Of a DNA stretch of 64,000 nt, positions 47,496-60,427 are shown piece after piece. The position numbers and the translations under genes are program-made. Within the stretch, counting starts at the first letter, position 1, and every line of letters starts with the position of its first letter. Under the pieces are notes generated by a model. The model was not told the origin of the DNA. It made no database searches and worked only from the letters and a program-made list of their open reading frames with translations. Source of the stretch: Mangifera indica (Eukaryota > Streptophyta > Magnoliopsida > Sapindales > Anacardiaceae); the NCBI RefSeq assembly GCF_011075055.1, contig NC_058138.1, positions 21,984,928 to 22,048,927 on the forward strand, in the 5' to 3' direction.

Positions 47496-50400
47496 ATGGA
47501 CAAGCGACAGTCGAAGCATTGGGAGAGGCCATCCCCAGCTCAGAGGCATCTTGATTCTCGGTTCAATAGAATTTCAATTGAATTAAAAAGGCGAGGGCAA
47601 TTTGTTCCTCGGTACAGTAGGCATTCGAAGCATTGGGAGAGGTCATCCCCAACTCAAAGGCCTCTTGATTCTCGGTTCAATAGACTTTCACTTGAATTAA
47701 AAAGGCCCTCCTCCAGTAAAGGGCAATTTGTTCCTGAGTACAATAGGCATTCGAAGCATTGGGAGAGGTCATCCCCAGCTCAATGGCATCTTGATTCTCG
47801 GTTCAATGGACTTTCAATTGAATTGAAAAGGCCCTCCTCCAGTCGAAGGCAATTTGTTCCTCGGTACAATAGGCATTCGAGGCATTGGGAGAGGTCATCC
47901 CCAACTCAAAGGCATCTTGATTCTCGGTTCAATAGACTTTCAATTGAATCAAAAAGGCCCTCCACCAGTCGAGGGCAATTTGTTCCTTGGTACAAGAGGC
48001 ATTCGGACCATTGGAAGAGGTCATCCCCAGCTCAAAGGAATCTTCATTTTCGGTTCAATAGACTTTCAATTGAATTAAAAAGGCCCTCCTCCAGTCGAGG
48101 GCAATTTGTTCCTCGGTACAATAGGCATTCGGATGATTCAGAGAGACCATCACCGGCTCCAAACAATGCACTTTATATGTTGGGATCGCCAAGACATGAA
48201 GTACAAAGTACTAAGAATATTGTATACCCAGAAGGCGCAGTTTTCAGATGGCTGGCTACAGGTTTGGAAGATGATGATCAGTTTCCTTCTTCTGTATGTC
48301 TTAAGAGGATTTCTTTGGAACCCAGCCAGAAAACTGGACAAAATCCCTCCTTAGTTTTGGTGAACAGTCGTGTGGCTAAAGGTTAGTGGTCTGCCCTTTT
48401 GTTATTACTCTTAAAATCTTGTATTCATTTAACTGGTTGTTTTATTTATTAATTTTTTTATCTTTTTGGTTGTTAGATACGGATGAAGAGGGAGGAAGTG
48501 TATGCAGAAGGCCGTGGGAATATGTTGCAGAGAAGGTATGGCCAGATTTACTGTCTTGTTTAGAAAATATCAGGAAGAAAATGAAGTGTCAAGACCTGGA
48601 GGAAGTCCATCCAAACTTGGTTGCGAGATTTGGCAAAAATATTTTTCATGGGTATGTTAACCAGTTTTCTATGAATAGCTAACTGTTTTTTTTCCTTCAA
48701 AAATTCCTGTTATAGTCGCCGCAAAATGGTTTGGGCATATTTCTTGATTCTTAGCAATCTGTTGAAAGCCAAGGGGAGGAGAAATCACTCTCTAAGTGCT
48801 AGTTGTACTTCTTTAAAATCCAATAATCTGATAATCAAAATGGAAACAGTTGCTTAGTCTTCAGCAGTTCATATCTGGAATATAAAAAATTAATAATTCT
48901 GCATGGTTCGACTAGTCCAACCAAGAATTTGGTATTGAATCTGAATGGGCGCATTCCCGGCCTGTTGTTGTAGGCAAAATAATCCATGTGTTGCCTGATT
49001 ATGTCTTGATTGACAGTTTATATAACATTTGTTTGAGACAAAAGAGTTCCCATTTGCTCATCCATATCTAACTGTATAAATATGTTTGCTCTTTCATTAC
49101 ATGTAATAGTAGTTTTCACAATGTAAAGCAAGCATCTGCCAATAACAGTTGTAGTTACAAGTGGACCAAGTTGTAATTAGTATGTTAATCTTCTTGATTC
49201 AGGAGTGCTGTAAGGTGGTTCGACAAATTCAGAAAAGCTCAGTCTTCTGAGACCACTCTGGGAAAATTCACTAAATTTTTTCACGCAAATGTTCCTACAT
49301 CATACACTGAAAAACTTGTAAGGGAAGCTGTGCCAAAACTTGGACTTGATTTTATAGAGAAGAAGGATATATACCAAGTCAGGGTAATCACCTTTTCTGA
49401 GCTCAATATGATCAAGCTTTTTGTACTTTTGATTTAGTCAGATGCTGAGGTAATAACCTTTTTCTGTTTGCAGTTATATGACAGCACACAAGAAGATTCA
49501 ATTATATCATGCAAATGTACTTTAAACAATGATAAAAAACTTGAGCTCTATAAGGCAAGCTCTCTGCTTCTAACTTTTTCTTCAATCAAATATTTGTGTG
49601 CTGATATAGATGGAATTTGAATTTAAATTATAAGCATTTCTTCCTGTAGATCAAACTAATTAACCGAATTCGTCACATGGTCGTAAATATATCATGCCTT
49701 GATAAGGATGTTGATTTAAGGTTGATGCTTAGTGGCAAGAGGATGTTAACAGCATTGACTGTAAGTTATCTGCAACCATGCTTATTAAAATGCCTCAATT
49801 TGATCAATTTAGATCACCTCACTATTGTTTATTCATTTCTGTTTTCCTTTTGTCTGATCATTTCTGACTAGCACCTTTTCCATTTAATTAATAATAATAA
49901 TAATAATAATAATAGCACCAATAAAGACAACACTGTCCTTGAATATTAGACATGATTGATAACTAATAATTATTCTCAAAAAAAGAAAAAAATTATAATA
50001 CATTTACTAAATGGACTTTTCTATAAGTAAGTTGGCACTATGTAATTTGAAAGAGCCTCAATCTAAAGAAGACTGCAATAAGGGTATAACTATTATCTAA
50101 GCATTTGTTCAAACTAAGAATTTCCCATATCTTAGAGCTTCTAGATGGATACAAATTACCTCGAGAATGAGTTATATGTTCAAACTAATTGTATGCATTT
50201 GTTCAGGATAATGTAATGGAGAGGATTAGCAATCTGATTAATTCAGCAGTTGTGGATCCGGAGAAGAAGGGTGGATTCAGATGGCCCCAGACAGCGTTTT
50301 CTCAGAGTAGTAGATACAGGGTTGTTGCAATTTGGCACACAATATCTGAAGTTTATGAAACCACATCGTTGATGCTCGAGGTAAGAAGTGCTCATCGATA

Positions 50401-50927
50401 TATGTTTGACACTGCAACTGAGGAAGCAACAAGGGAGGTTTCTCTGAAATTTAAGGGCATAATTTCAGAATTACTGGTAAGTCTCTATCTAGATTGTCCA
50501 AATATTATCATAGATATATCCTTCACTTACCTGTTTACTCTAGACAAATGACTCTTCTTAAACCTGTTTATACCATTGAGAGAAAAATGACCCATTTTAA
50601 TGATACCGATTCAAGTATATAGTAGCCTTTCAACTGGTTGCTTAGCTCAGAAGAACAGAGATCAGAAAATCAACACCACAATGATCCTTCAAATATGAAT
50701 TTTGTGCAATGAGTGTATATTTACATTTTTAACTATTATTATGAAGATCAAACATGTTTCCATTATTATGATTTGTTATTTTCAATTTGCAGGCTCAAAA
50801 GCAGGAAAGCTATTCAATCTATTATATGTTTAAGGACAGCTTAGAGATGATATGGGAACATTTCCTGTGTTGTGAGCACTTCTTGACAACTGATTCTATC
50901 GAAGAAGTGGGTGGACAGAAATATTAG
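47496..50927 (+). CDS. Array paralogue D: same unknown family with amplified N-terminal repeats
   Basis: Seven coding exons: 47496-48381, 48477-48651, 49203-49383, 49474-49554, 49650-49760, 50207-50476 and 50793-50927. They give 612 aa. Exon 1 (886 bp) is more than twice the length of that in B or C, because it holds five tandem repeat units of about 42 residues (typical unit [13 protein letters not shown]...[16 protein letters not shown]), all in frame. The repeats are basic and rich in Ser, Arg and Pro, and probably disordered. The core exons match the family. The exon 4 donor is GC (AAG|GCAAGC). The last exon ends at a TAG (50925-50927) where B and C have AAG, removing about 30 residues of their C-terminal extension; a 3-bp deletion lies just downstream of it. 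The coding frame is otherwise clean. Confidence 0.8.
47505..48122 (+). repeat. Coding minisatellite: five tandem units of 114-126 bp
   Basis: Units begin at 47505, 47619, 47745, 47871 and 47997, and the next, diverged unit begins at 48123. The first unit is 114 bp (it lacks the Pro-Ser-Ser-Ser codons); the other four are exactly 126 bp. Units are near-identical, with scattered single-base changes, and never shift frame. Paralogues B and C have one such unit at the same place (C: 34294-34419). Confidence 0.93.
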
Positions 50928-52021
50928 GAAAAATTGGTACCAAAAAAGATACATCGAGTAAAGGTTAAAAGAGATGAAGATTGCTTGATCAATGAGGATG
51001 GCCGTGCCAAATATTAGATGCTTTATGCTTTCTACTTCCACCTAGCCTATGTAAACAACCTAGATAATGTAGATATCAACCTGGACAGTTGATCTTGCTA
51101 GGGTTACTATAATGCATAGTTATGGGTAGCCAATGATGCACACTATATATCCGACGATATAATCTCATATTGATAGAAAATGATATATATAATTAAGTAT
51201 ATTAAATTAATATAAAACAATAGATGTATTATATAATATGATACATATTATATAATATAATACATACTACTGTTATTTTATGATTTTGAATATGTTCGAT
51301 ATTTTTATAGTGTAAATTCTAGTTGATTTCAAAATGTGACCTTGACTCCTATTTTTCTAAAAAATAGTTTATTTTGTTTAAATTTAATGGGGATAATGTA
51401 TTAATAAAATGGTTGATGAATTTAAAGATTGAATCATTGATATTTCTAAAATCTAAATATATTAAACATGCCAATTTTATGTAAGATTAAAATAAATATT
51501 ACATATATTAACCATAAATCAGCGTTTCTAAAACCAAATCGATCATTAAATTGATTATCTCACTTATTTATGATATGATAAATTCAATTAGATAATTAAT
51601 TAATTTAATTGATTATCAAATTATTATATATTTATTAAATAATATTAAATATTTATCATATTTTTTAAATATAAAATATGTTAAACATATTGAATATAAT
51701 TTAAAATATGTTAATTAGATAATTGACATTCAATTACATAGATAAATAAAAAAATTAATTACAAATTATTGATTTTAAATAATTTTTTCGATTTAATTGA
51801 GTTATTGAGTTTGATCATATTTTAAATAAACCAATATTTATATATAGATCGAATGAAATTGTAAAACCAGATCGAAGTATAAAGTGATTTACGATTTAAT
51901 CAATCTAACTAAATGATCTGACCTAATTTTAAAAACATTGTAATAAGTACATACATAATTTATTTTTATGTGTATAACATTTTTTTTAAAAAAAAAACTT
52001 CAAATTTATGATTCTCACATT

Positions 52022-52440
52022 AGAGGGACGTTTGGTTTGTAGAATGTTTTATTACTAAAATTATAATATTATCTTAAAGATTATTGAGTATAAATTATTA
52101 CTATATTTGATAAAATTTGATAAAATGGATAGATAAAAATAATTATTGTGTTTGACTAGAGATAATAAAATAATACTAATATATTATTTATTTAAATATC
52201 TTTGAGTATAATTATTTTAAAATATTTTTTAATGTTATTTGTATATTAATTAAAAATAAAATTATTTTTATCCAAAAAATTAACAAATATAAATATAGTT
52301 ATAATAAAATAAATATTATCTTAATAATATTTTAATATCTAAGGTAGAAATAGTAACTTTTTATATAACCTATTATATTATTATTAATAATAAAATATTA
52401 TTAAAATATTTTATTATTTATAAATTAAATAAAGTAACAT
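52022..52440. repeat. AT-rich dispersed repeat (family 2), copy iii, inverted
   Basis: It starts near GGGACGTTTGGTTTG, the complement of the end seen in the copies at 20490 and 25456, and carries the same AT-rich blocks in opposite orientation. The far border is approximate. Confidence 0.4.
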
Positions 52441-52622
52441 AAATATTAAAAAATAAACAATCAAAGCTAATTTTTAATACATTCTAACCAGACGCTTTCT
52501 AAATGCATCCCTGGATTATGACGCAGAAAGTATACTGGCAGGGTAATACACGTGTCGTTTTGAAAGCATAGAAGGATAAAAAGTCTGTTTTCTTCGCCGT
52601 TTTTGTGTGTAGTCTCTCTTTT

Positions 52623-52746
52623 ATCATCGCCTTCGAATCAAAGGGGTTGGAATCTTGTCAAATGATTCTTACTTCCCTTCTCTGATCATCGCCTTCGAAT
52701 GAAAGGGGTTGGAATCTTGTCAAATGATTCTTACATCCCTTCTCTG
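52623..52746. repeat. Tandem duplication of 62 bp upstream of paralogue E
   Basis: ATCATCGCCTTCGAAT begins at 52623 and again at 52685. The two 62-bp copies differ at about two positions, so the duplication is recent. It lies some 400 bases before the ATG of E, in the likely promoter or leader. Confidence 0.85.
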
Positions 52747-53121
52747 ATCCAAAATCCCCACTTTTTACAACTTCTAAAACACGGGTTACTTTTTCTCTTC
52801 CATAACTTCCTCTATTTAATTCTCGCCATCATCCTCTTCAAAACATGACAAAAACGCTCCTCCATTTCTCTTCTCCAGGTATCCACAGCTCTCTCCTTAT
52901 GGTTATGTTGAATACTATTCATACATAATGTTTACAGGTTTTGAGTTTGGAAATGTTTGTTTACTAAATCAAACTAAGTTATTCTATTGTTTCATAGGTT
53001 TATGTCAGGAATTGGGTATTTGTTTATCTGAAGAAATGTGATTGCTTTCCGCCAGATTTTGTTGAAATTAATTTTTCTTTTTGGTCAGGCATTAAGGTTG
53101 TGCATACTTGCTGTTGCTCTG

Positions 53122-56100
53122 ATGGCTTATATTCCACCACAGAAGCGACATTCAATGGCTTTGGAGAGGCCATTTGTAACTCCTGCAGAGGGGCTTCTTC
53201 CTCAATTCAAGACATATGCGGACTTGCAACATTTGATGAGTTCGAGGAGGCCATCGCCAATTCCTGAGCTGTTCAGTCCTCGGTTCAATAAGTATTTGAA
53301 CGTGAGACCTTATAAACCAAAAGTGGACAGGAGTGGACTGATTATGTATGGAGACAATGCCATTACTGTGTGGTGTGCTGTTGGTTTGGATAGAAACAAC
53401 CAGTTTCCTTCTTCTCTGCACCTTGAACCTGTTTCGGTTGAACCCATTGAGAGGAAAACAGGAGAAAAGCCCTTAGTTTTAGTGAATACTCAACTGGGTA
53501 AAGGTTAGTGGTCTTCTTTTTTGGTATTGTCTTGGTATGTTATTGTTGTTCTTGAATTATGGAAAGGTGTTCAACTTGGTACTTGGGTAGTATTGACGTT
53601 TTTGGCTTTGGTTGGCAGAAAATGATGAAAGGAGAGGGAATGCGCTGAAACGCCCGTGGGAATTTTTGGCTGAGACTGTATGGCCAGATTTACTGAGTTC
53701 TTTCAAGTTTGTGAGGAACGAAATGAAGTGCCAAAAGTATGAGGAAGTAAAGCCAATGTTGGTAGCTAGATTTGGGAAAATTCTTTATAATGGGTATGTG
53801 ATCCACTTTGCTAGATTACAGTTTAGGAATGTTGCTTACCATATAATTATAATACTATCGTACTAAATATATTTACTCTTTCCCACATATTCTAATCTCC
53901 TGTTAGTTTGGTAATGTGAAGCAAACATATGTGATTAAGCTTTTATTTGTTATTTGGCTAAGCAATAACTATATTATAAGAATTCTTCATGCAGGAGCAA
54001 TTCAATGAACTTAGAAAATATAAGAGGAGATCGAGTTTCTGAAGCCACTTTGAAACAATTGAAGAGATTGTTTCACACAAATGTTCCTAATACATACATG
54101 GAAAATATTATGAATGTCGTTGTGCCTAAGATTGGAGTTGATTTTGAAGAGGAGAAGGATATATACCATCTCAAGGTACTTTGCTAAACATAACAGCATG
54201 GTCAAATTTTTGGTGCTTAATTAATTAGGTACGGATTTGAAGCTTTTTTTTTTTTCTTGTCCAGCTGTCTGACATAAGACGTCCAGACTCGACCATTTCT
54301 TGCAAATGCATTATAAATGAAGATAAAATGCTTGAAATGTATAAGGTAAGTTTTTAGCTACCTACAAACTGTTATATATGGATACTAGATTTAATTTAAG
54401 ATATGATACCATACCATGATTTTGGGATTTGGCCTACCATGAAAACAGCTTCAATATGTTTTAAAGTTGAAGATATTATACAACCTCATGATTAAAGTTC
54501 GTTCTACACTTACAGTTGGGGAGCTAAATAAATAAATGAACTAGGACTTTTACGGTTTTATTAATCTGAACAAGACCAAGAAACCGTACTCTTTGACTGT
54601 AATGACTGTTGTTATGATGTTGATAATACTAATAATGATTGAACTGAGCTTGCACTAGATTGATTTGCTAATTTTTCAAATTGCCTTTGAACTGATTTGA
54701 CTTTCTATTCACTCATGCTGCTTCCTATTGATATATATGGAAGCTGTTGTTTGATACAATAAATTTTCCTGTAGGTTGAACTAAACCAAGTTCGTCACTT
54801 AGTTGTGGATGTATCATGCCTTGAAAAGGATCTAGACCTAAGGTTGATGCTCAGCACTAAGAGGATCTTAACTGCTCTCTCTGTAAGTTTGTGGAACCTT
54901 GCATATTCATTAAGATGCTTTAAATGCACCCATCTAACATTGAGCTTTTCTTTCATTTTTCTTTTTCTTATAACTTGTTTTAACTTGTCAATTCTGAAGT
55001 AGGAATTTCTCACTTTTGAAATATGATGAAGCAACTTTGAAGTGTTTCATCATCATTAGACAATCATTAGACAAGTTAAAACTAGGAAAAAAATTTTATT
55101 CTTTAGCCTTGTTTTTCTGATGAAGGTTATTTGCCAAGTTAAAACATCATCATTAGACAATCATTAGACAATCTTATTAGCTCACCTTGGCTTGCTTCAC
55201 TGAGGATTGAAATAGAATAATAACTACAGAGATCATGCAAGTGAAAAAATGAAGAAATTTAATCATCCTAATCAATTTTAATTTCCTTCTTGTAGACTTA
55301 TGTAATGGTAAAGCTTGTGCAGTTAGATCTTGTTTTGTTAGTCTCTAGCTGCATACAATTATCCTTGAGAATCAATTTTTCAGTCAAACTAATTGTGTGC
55401 TTTTTTTTCCAGGATGAAGAAGTGCATAGTATTAGAAATCTGATTAATTCAGCAGTTTTAGATCCAGAGGTGAAAGGTGGATTGAGATGGCCAATGGGAT
55501 TGGGCTATTATGGGAATAGATACCGTGTCATTGGGGTTTGGCATACAAAAGTTAAATCATATAAAAGTCCATCACTAAGGCTCAAGGTTAGATACGCTGA
55601 TCGATCTGATTTCAAGAGTGGAACTGGGGAAGCTACAATGGAGATTACCCTGCAATTGAAGAGACTAGTATCAGAAATGCAGGTAAAGTAGTGTGTTTAT
55701 CATATTTTCATTATGTACTGATGGCCTACCCTAATTTATGTCTAATGTATCTTGGACTTGGGAGCCATTGTTAGAAGCTGTTTTCCATGTTCCTAGTGCA
55801 TCCTTTATTTATTTTATCCGAAGCTCATCTTTCTGCAGAGCTGAGAGATCTACTATCAAAGTTAAATTTTGCAGTTTTGACTGTGCTCACAGCCTCATGC
55901 TTTATAGATATACTCTTATCATTACTCTTCTAGTGTTTATACAGATGGCTAAGTCTGTTAAATCATATTTTACAATAATGAGAGCCAATATATGCCTTAT
56001 TATGATATCCATATCAGTATCAAAGAATGTTTACCCAGCTGCCTAACATTGGAGAACTAGATTACAAAATTGAGTTTTCAGGTGAATTAGCTTATGATAC

Positions 56101-56480
56101 CATCAATGTAAAGAGCAGGGCAAGTTGCATGTTTTGCCTTTTGTGCTTGTGCCTTAAAGCGATCCTATATTTTGCTCAATGAATGTGCTGCCTTCTTGAT
56201 ATTATTGTTTCATTAATCGCGTCAATTATTTGATGTTGCTTTTAGACAAGATATTGATGATCATAGACTAAATTGAAAGTAATTTTTTAGTTTTCCTGGA
56301 AATCGACCAATGCATACTTTAATAATGTAGTCTTAATCCTGTGCTTTTCTCATATGTACTTTTTCTTTCACACAATTTCAGGAAGACAAGCTGGAATATG
56401 GTTCGATCTATGACATGTTCCAAGACACCATAAGATTGATCTGGGACAATTTCTTGTGCTGTGATCAGTTTTTGACATAA
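53122..56480 (+). CDS. Array paralogue E: plant-specific protein of unknown function (MAYIPP.KRHS family)
   Basis: Seven coding exons: 53122-53503, 53619-53793, 53995-54175, 54265-54345, 54775-54882, 55413-55682 and 56382-56480. They give 431 aa. It begins MAYIPPQKRHSMALERP and contains a second, diverged N-terminal unit (RRPSPIPELFSPRFNKYL). The core blocks are KRPWEFLAETVWPDLL, LVARFGKILYNG, TNVPNTYMENIM, LINSAVLDPEVKGGLRWP and a last exon ending CDQFLT. All introns are canonical GT-AG, including the exon 4 donor that is GC in A-D. No transposon lies in its introns. It is therefore the best candidate for the ancestral, fully functional member; E and A share exon 5 length and the short last exon. 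Function unknown. Confidence 0.84.
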
Positions 56481-57487
56481 AAAATACGATGCTATTGCTG
56501 CCGGTGCCTTCTCCATTTGTATTGATGTTTGTTTTTGGACCTGATTTTGTGGAAGAATATTATGGCAAAGATTTAAGGTCGTGCTGGAAAGTTGAAGTAG
56601 GAAATTTTGAGTGGTTTTCTTGTGTAGCTCACCCTATAGAATGTTTATCATTTTGTCCTCCGTCTGTTTTCTTCCCATTGTAAAGAGTGCTGTTTGATTT
56701 TAGGATTTAAAGGATATCTTAGTAATATATCTTTTATTACCTTGTTTAGTTTATCAATAATAAAATATTACGGTAATTTTCTATTATCAATACTGATGTG
56801 ACAGATAATATAAGTAATAATCTAATTATCATTTTTACTTTAAATATTAAAAAATTACCAAACTAATCTTGATTTTATTATAATTATATTATTATTTATT
56901 AATTTAGTGAAATAAAAATAAATTTATTTTTAATTAATATAAAAATATTTAAAAATAATTATATTCAAAATTATTTACGTAAAATAATTTATTTATATAT
57001 TTTTATTACTTTTAATTAAATATAATAATTATTTATATCTATTAAAATTTATCAAATATAATAATAATTTATATCTAATAATATTTTAAGTAATCTATCT
57101 ATTTTAATAATATAATATTATTTAAATTAAACGTTTTTTAATTATAAATTTGGTGTTCGTGAAGCAAGTCAATTGATAATAAAACGATTTAATTTTGTAT
57201 TCAATTCAGTTAGATTTGAAATATATAAATTGATTTGAATTTAGCTTATTAATGAAAATGAGTTTAATTTTCAGTTTGAGCAGAGTTTATTCGATTCGAA
57301 GTCCAATCCAACCTCAATGAAAATTTCAATTAGAATGATAAAAAGGTAAATAAAAAATATGCCAAAAATTATTTTTAAAAAATTGTAAAAAAAAAATATA
57401 AATTTAAACCATCTTTGAACGGCAAACGGAAACACTTAATTAATTTTCTGAGTTCACTGAACTAATCTCTTCTCTCCAAATTTCACA
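56481..57487. other. Intergenic region between paralogue E and the plastid-protein gene
   Basis: It holds the 3' flank of E, an AT-rich repeat (56700-57135) and a short less AT-rich stretch that should include the promoter of the next gene. The open frame at 56489-56683 has no recognisable features. Confidence 0.45.
56700..57135. repeat. AT-rich dispersed repeat (family 2), copy iv
   Basis: It aligns block by block with the insert in intron 2 of paralogue B (TTTATCAATAATAAAA, TAATCTTGATT, ATTATTATTTATTAATTT, ending TTAAATTAAACGTT). It lies in the same orientation as that copy. Confidence 0.45.
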
Positions 57488-60427
57488 ATGATGCCAAATC
57501 TCATAACACCAAACTCTTCTCATTCCTTCACTCCATTTCTTTCAGTCTCTTCAAAGAACCCTATTTTAATTCCAAAATCTTCAATTTCGCTGCGCAAATT
57601 CCTCCCTTTGACCTCCCACTTAATAAGAAAACACTGTCTTTTGCCCCCAATATGCTCTTCAACAACTCCATCTACACCACACTCCTTCAATGAACAACCA
57701 ACATCAAACCCCGTACCAGAAAGTTCAGTCCCTGAAGAGGATTTGCAAACTGAATTCAATGTACAAGTTGCAAGTCCCACTGTTCCCTCGTATCTTCGGC
57801 CCGCTAAACTAAGCTTGAGTGATCAAGCTTTCTTTTTGCTGGCTTTTATTGCTTGCACGGTATGCTTTTCTGGATTTCCTTGCGGTTGGGAGCTTATAAT
57901 TAATGAATAATATTATGGGTATTTTTTTTATTTCGTGGTATTTGTATGGGTTTCCTCTGAAATTCAAGTTGGTTATGTTATTGGGTGGTGAGTGTATTTA
58001 GGGTTTTGTAGTTATATTGTTGTGATTAGGAGCCTTAAAATGGTTTAGATTGTTTGATGAGTGTTCTTTCTTCATGTGAACTTATATGAGTTGTATGTAA
58101 TTTCTAAGTAGATTATGCTACTGAGTGGGTATATAATGGTGTTTTGTAAATAGAAAGTTATGGATGATTATATTTTATTAATTTTTTGCATCTGCTTTGA
58201 TTAGGAGCTTAGAGTTTTTGAGTTCTCTAATTGTATTGTTCGTCACATGAAGCGTCATGGGAATTTGAACAAGACAGTGGTATTGGTGGGCTGGGCATGG
58301 AACAAAATTTAAATTTGTACTAGGTTCTGAATATGGTTTATAGGTTTTATTGTGATTGAGAGCTTAAGGTCTTTGAAATTGAATTATTTGGTTCATGCGT
58401 TTTCAACTTTTATCCATGCAGTGGTCTAATGATGTTTACTGTTAGATTTCTATGCAAATTGTGTTATGTAAATGGGAATATGAGCTTTTATTATGCAATA
58501 TTAAAAATCTTTTAGTAATTGTGGGATTTATAAAATTTTGAGAAGCGTTTGTAATTTGTGTAGTTTTTGTTGGATTTTTGAATAAACGAATTACATGATA
58601 GGGTTGATATTGACCATAACTGACAATCAGAGATCTTCCAAGAAAGTTTGGACCAATAAATTATATGGAAATCTAAGTGTTTGAAGTTTGTGGATTAGAG
58701 ACAAATATAAGGGTTAATTATGAGGAAACTTTGTCATGTGAATAAAAAGTTTGATAATTTTTTTGAAATTCTTTCTATAATGCTGTCAGGTTTGAATTCC
58801 AACTGGAAAAAAAAAAAGTCCTATGTTTCTTTTCGCCCTCTGGCTTTATGAGTTTGTTCACTCATGAATACAAGCTTACTTCTATTACATGCAGACGTCT
58901 GTTGCTTTCACAAGCCTCGTTATTGCTGCTGTTCCCACTCTCCTTGTAAGTTATTGAATTCAGCATTGAATGGTTCTTGATTTTTCCTTCCACAGTGATC
59001 ATGTTTTAACAATATTGTATGATATTCAATGTTTTGATGGATTTTTGTTCTTCTTACCTAACTTGGAATTTCAAGATTTTCTCTGCCAATATAAGCTTCA
59101 ACATCTTTATTTCAGCTTGATTGTGAGACAAAATTATTTCCTTAGATAAAGATAAGTTTCCAGACACCTTCTGCCCTATCAGAGTGTCTGATTGCTGTTA
59201 ATGGGAGCCACTGGAGAGTATAAAAAATCTAAAAGCCATAGTCACTGCTTCTGATATGAAATAACTGACAGTTAGAATGTGATCATGAGTTTTTGGAGTA
59301 TCATGAGACTCTTGAAGCATATAATTATTTGAGAATGTTCTATTGCCTGTTGTACTGAGCTCACCAGTTAATTACTTAGAGAATTATGCATAGCAGTGGT
59401 ACTTTCTTGATTCAAGTGGAATTTATAACTTGTATGATGGCCATCTTATTAAATCTACAAGTAGTTTGATATTCAAATGAGACATAGAAATCACAAAGTA
59501 TCATTAAACCCCTGGAAGCAAGCTACCTTATCTGATTCTCCATGATGCTAGTGATCTGAAAGTATTATAGGCTTCTTTCTACCATGTCCTTTTTGTAGAC
59601 GACTTTATCATTCCTAAATTTACTTTATTTTAGTTTGGTTTTATTTATCTGTTTCATGATCTGGCTTGTAGGCAATGGGGAGAGCAGCAACATCTCTTGC
59701 AAAGCTAGCAGATACTGCTCGTGAGGACCTTCCCAGTACAATGGCTGCAATTAGGCTTTCAGGCATGGAAATCAGTGATCTCACCCTGGAACTGAGTGAC
59801 TTAAGGTGAAAATTAAGATCCTTAATAAATTGTTTATTGTTCTGTTCTGGCAATCTATGTCTTATCAAGTACTGTGTGGAGTCTTTCCGTAAACCTAATA
59901 AAAATAATGCATATAAACAGGAGATCTTAACGTATTCATATATGCATATAATCCTGTTAATAAGAATTGTATCATCTTATTCTGATTTGAAATACTAAAA
60001 ATGTTGTTTTCGGGAATTGCTATTTAGCCAAGAAATTGCTGATGGGGTCAACAAATCAGCCCAAGCTGTGCAGGCAGCAGAAGCTGGAGTCCGACAGATT
60101 GGTACACTTGCTCGCCAACAAACAATCTGTGAGTATAAAGTGGTGTTGATTGCTTTTTCCCTCTGTAACTACTATTATTAACTCTGCTTTACTTACCTTT
60201 ACCATCACTGATTTTTGTCGACATGTCTATGTAATCCAAATCCAGCAATGATTCAAGAAAGAGCAAGTCTGCCTATCATCTCTTTGCAACCTGTTGTAGC
60301 CGGGGCTGCAAAGAAGACCTCCCATGCTGTTGGCCAAGCTACAAAGACATTCATGAATATGATCTCTAGAGGGGAGTTCAGAGCCGGGAATGGAGATGAC
60401 AATGGAATTGATAGGTTGGAAATCTAA
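57488..60427 (+). CDS. Predicted plastid-targeted membrane protein of unknown function
   Basis: Five exons: 57488-57859, 58895-58945, 59672-59805, 60028-60128 and 60246-60427. They give 279 aa. The first ~75 residues are rich in Ser, Thr, Pro and Leu with few acids, as in a chloroplast transit peptide. A hydrophobic span about residues 112-141 (AFFLLAFIACTTSVAFTSLV onward) crosses the exon 1/2 junction and is a likely membrane anchor. It is followed by an amphipathic region (LAKLADTAREDLPSTMAAIR, ISDLTLELSDL, QEIADGVNKSAQAVQAAE). This plan, one membrane segment then a helical tail, recalls bacterial DUF948 proteins, but that link is from memory. All splice sites are GT-AG and frame is kept. 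The start could be either of two adjacent ATGs (57488 or 57491). Homologues exist in other plants as far as I recall, without a known function. Confidence 0.8.

Larger units (their letters stand above)
50928..53121. other. Intergenic region between paralogues D and E
   Basis: The first 80 bases still align with the former coding end of B and C, that is, the part cut off by the nonsense codon in D. Then follow very AT-rich sequence, an AT-rich repeat (52022-52440) and a 62-bp direct repeat (52623-52746). The region just before E may contain leader exons of that gene; no other gene was seen. Confidence 0.5.

Noticed and set aside
47505..48122. Regular repeats in paralogue D as a non-coding satellite
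   Set aside because: All units keep one open frame, and single units exist as coding sequence in B and C, so this is coding repeat expansion.
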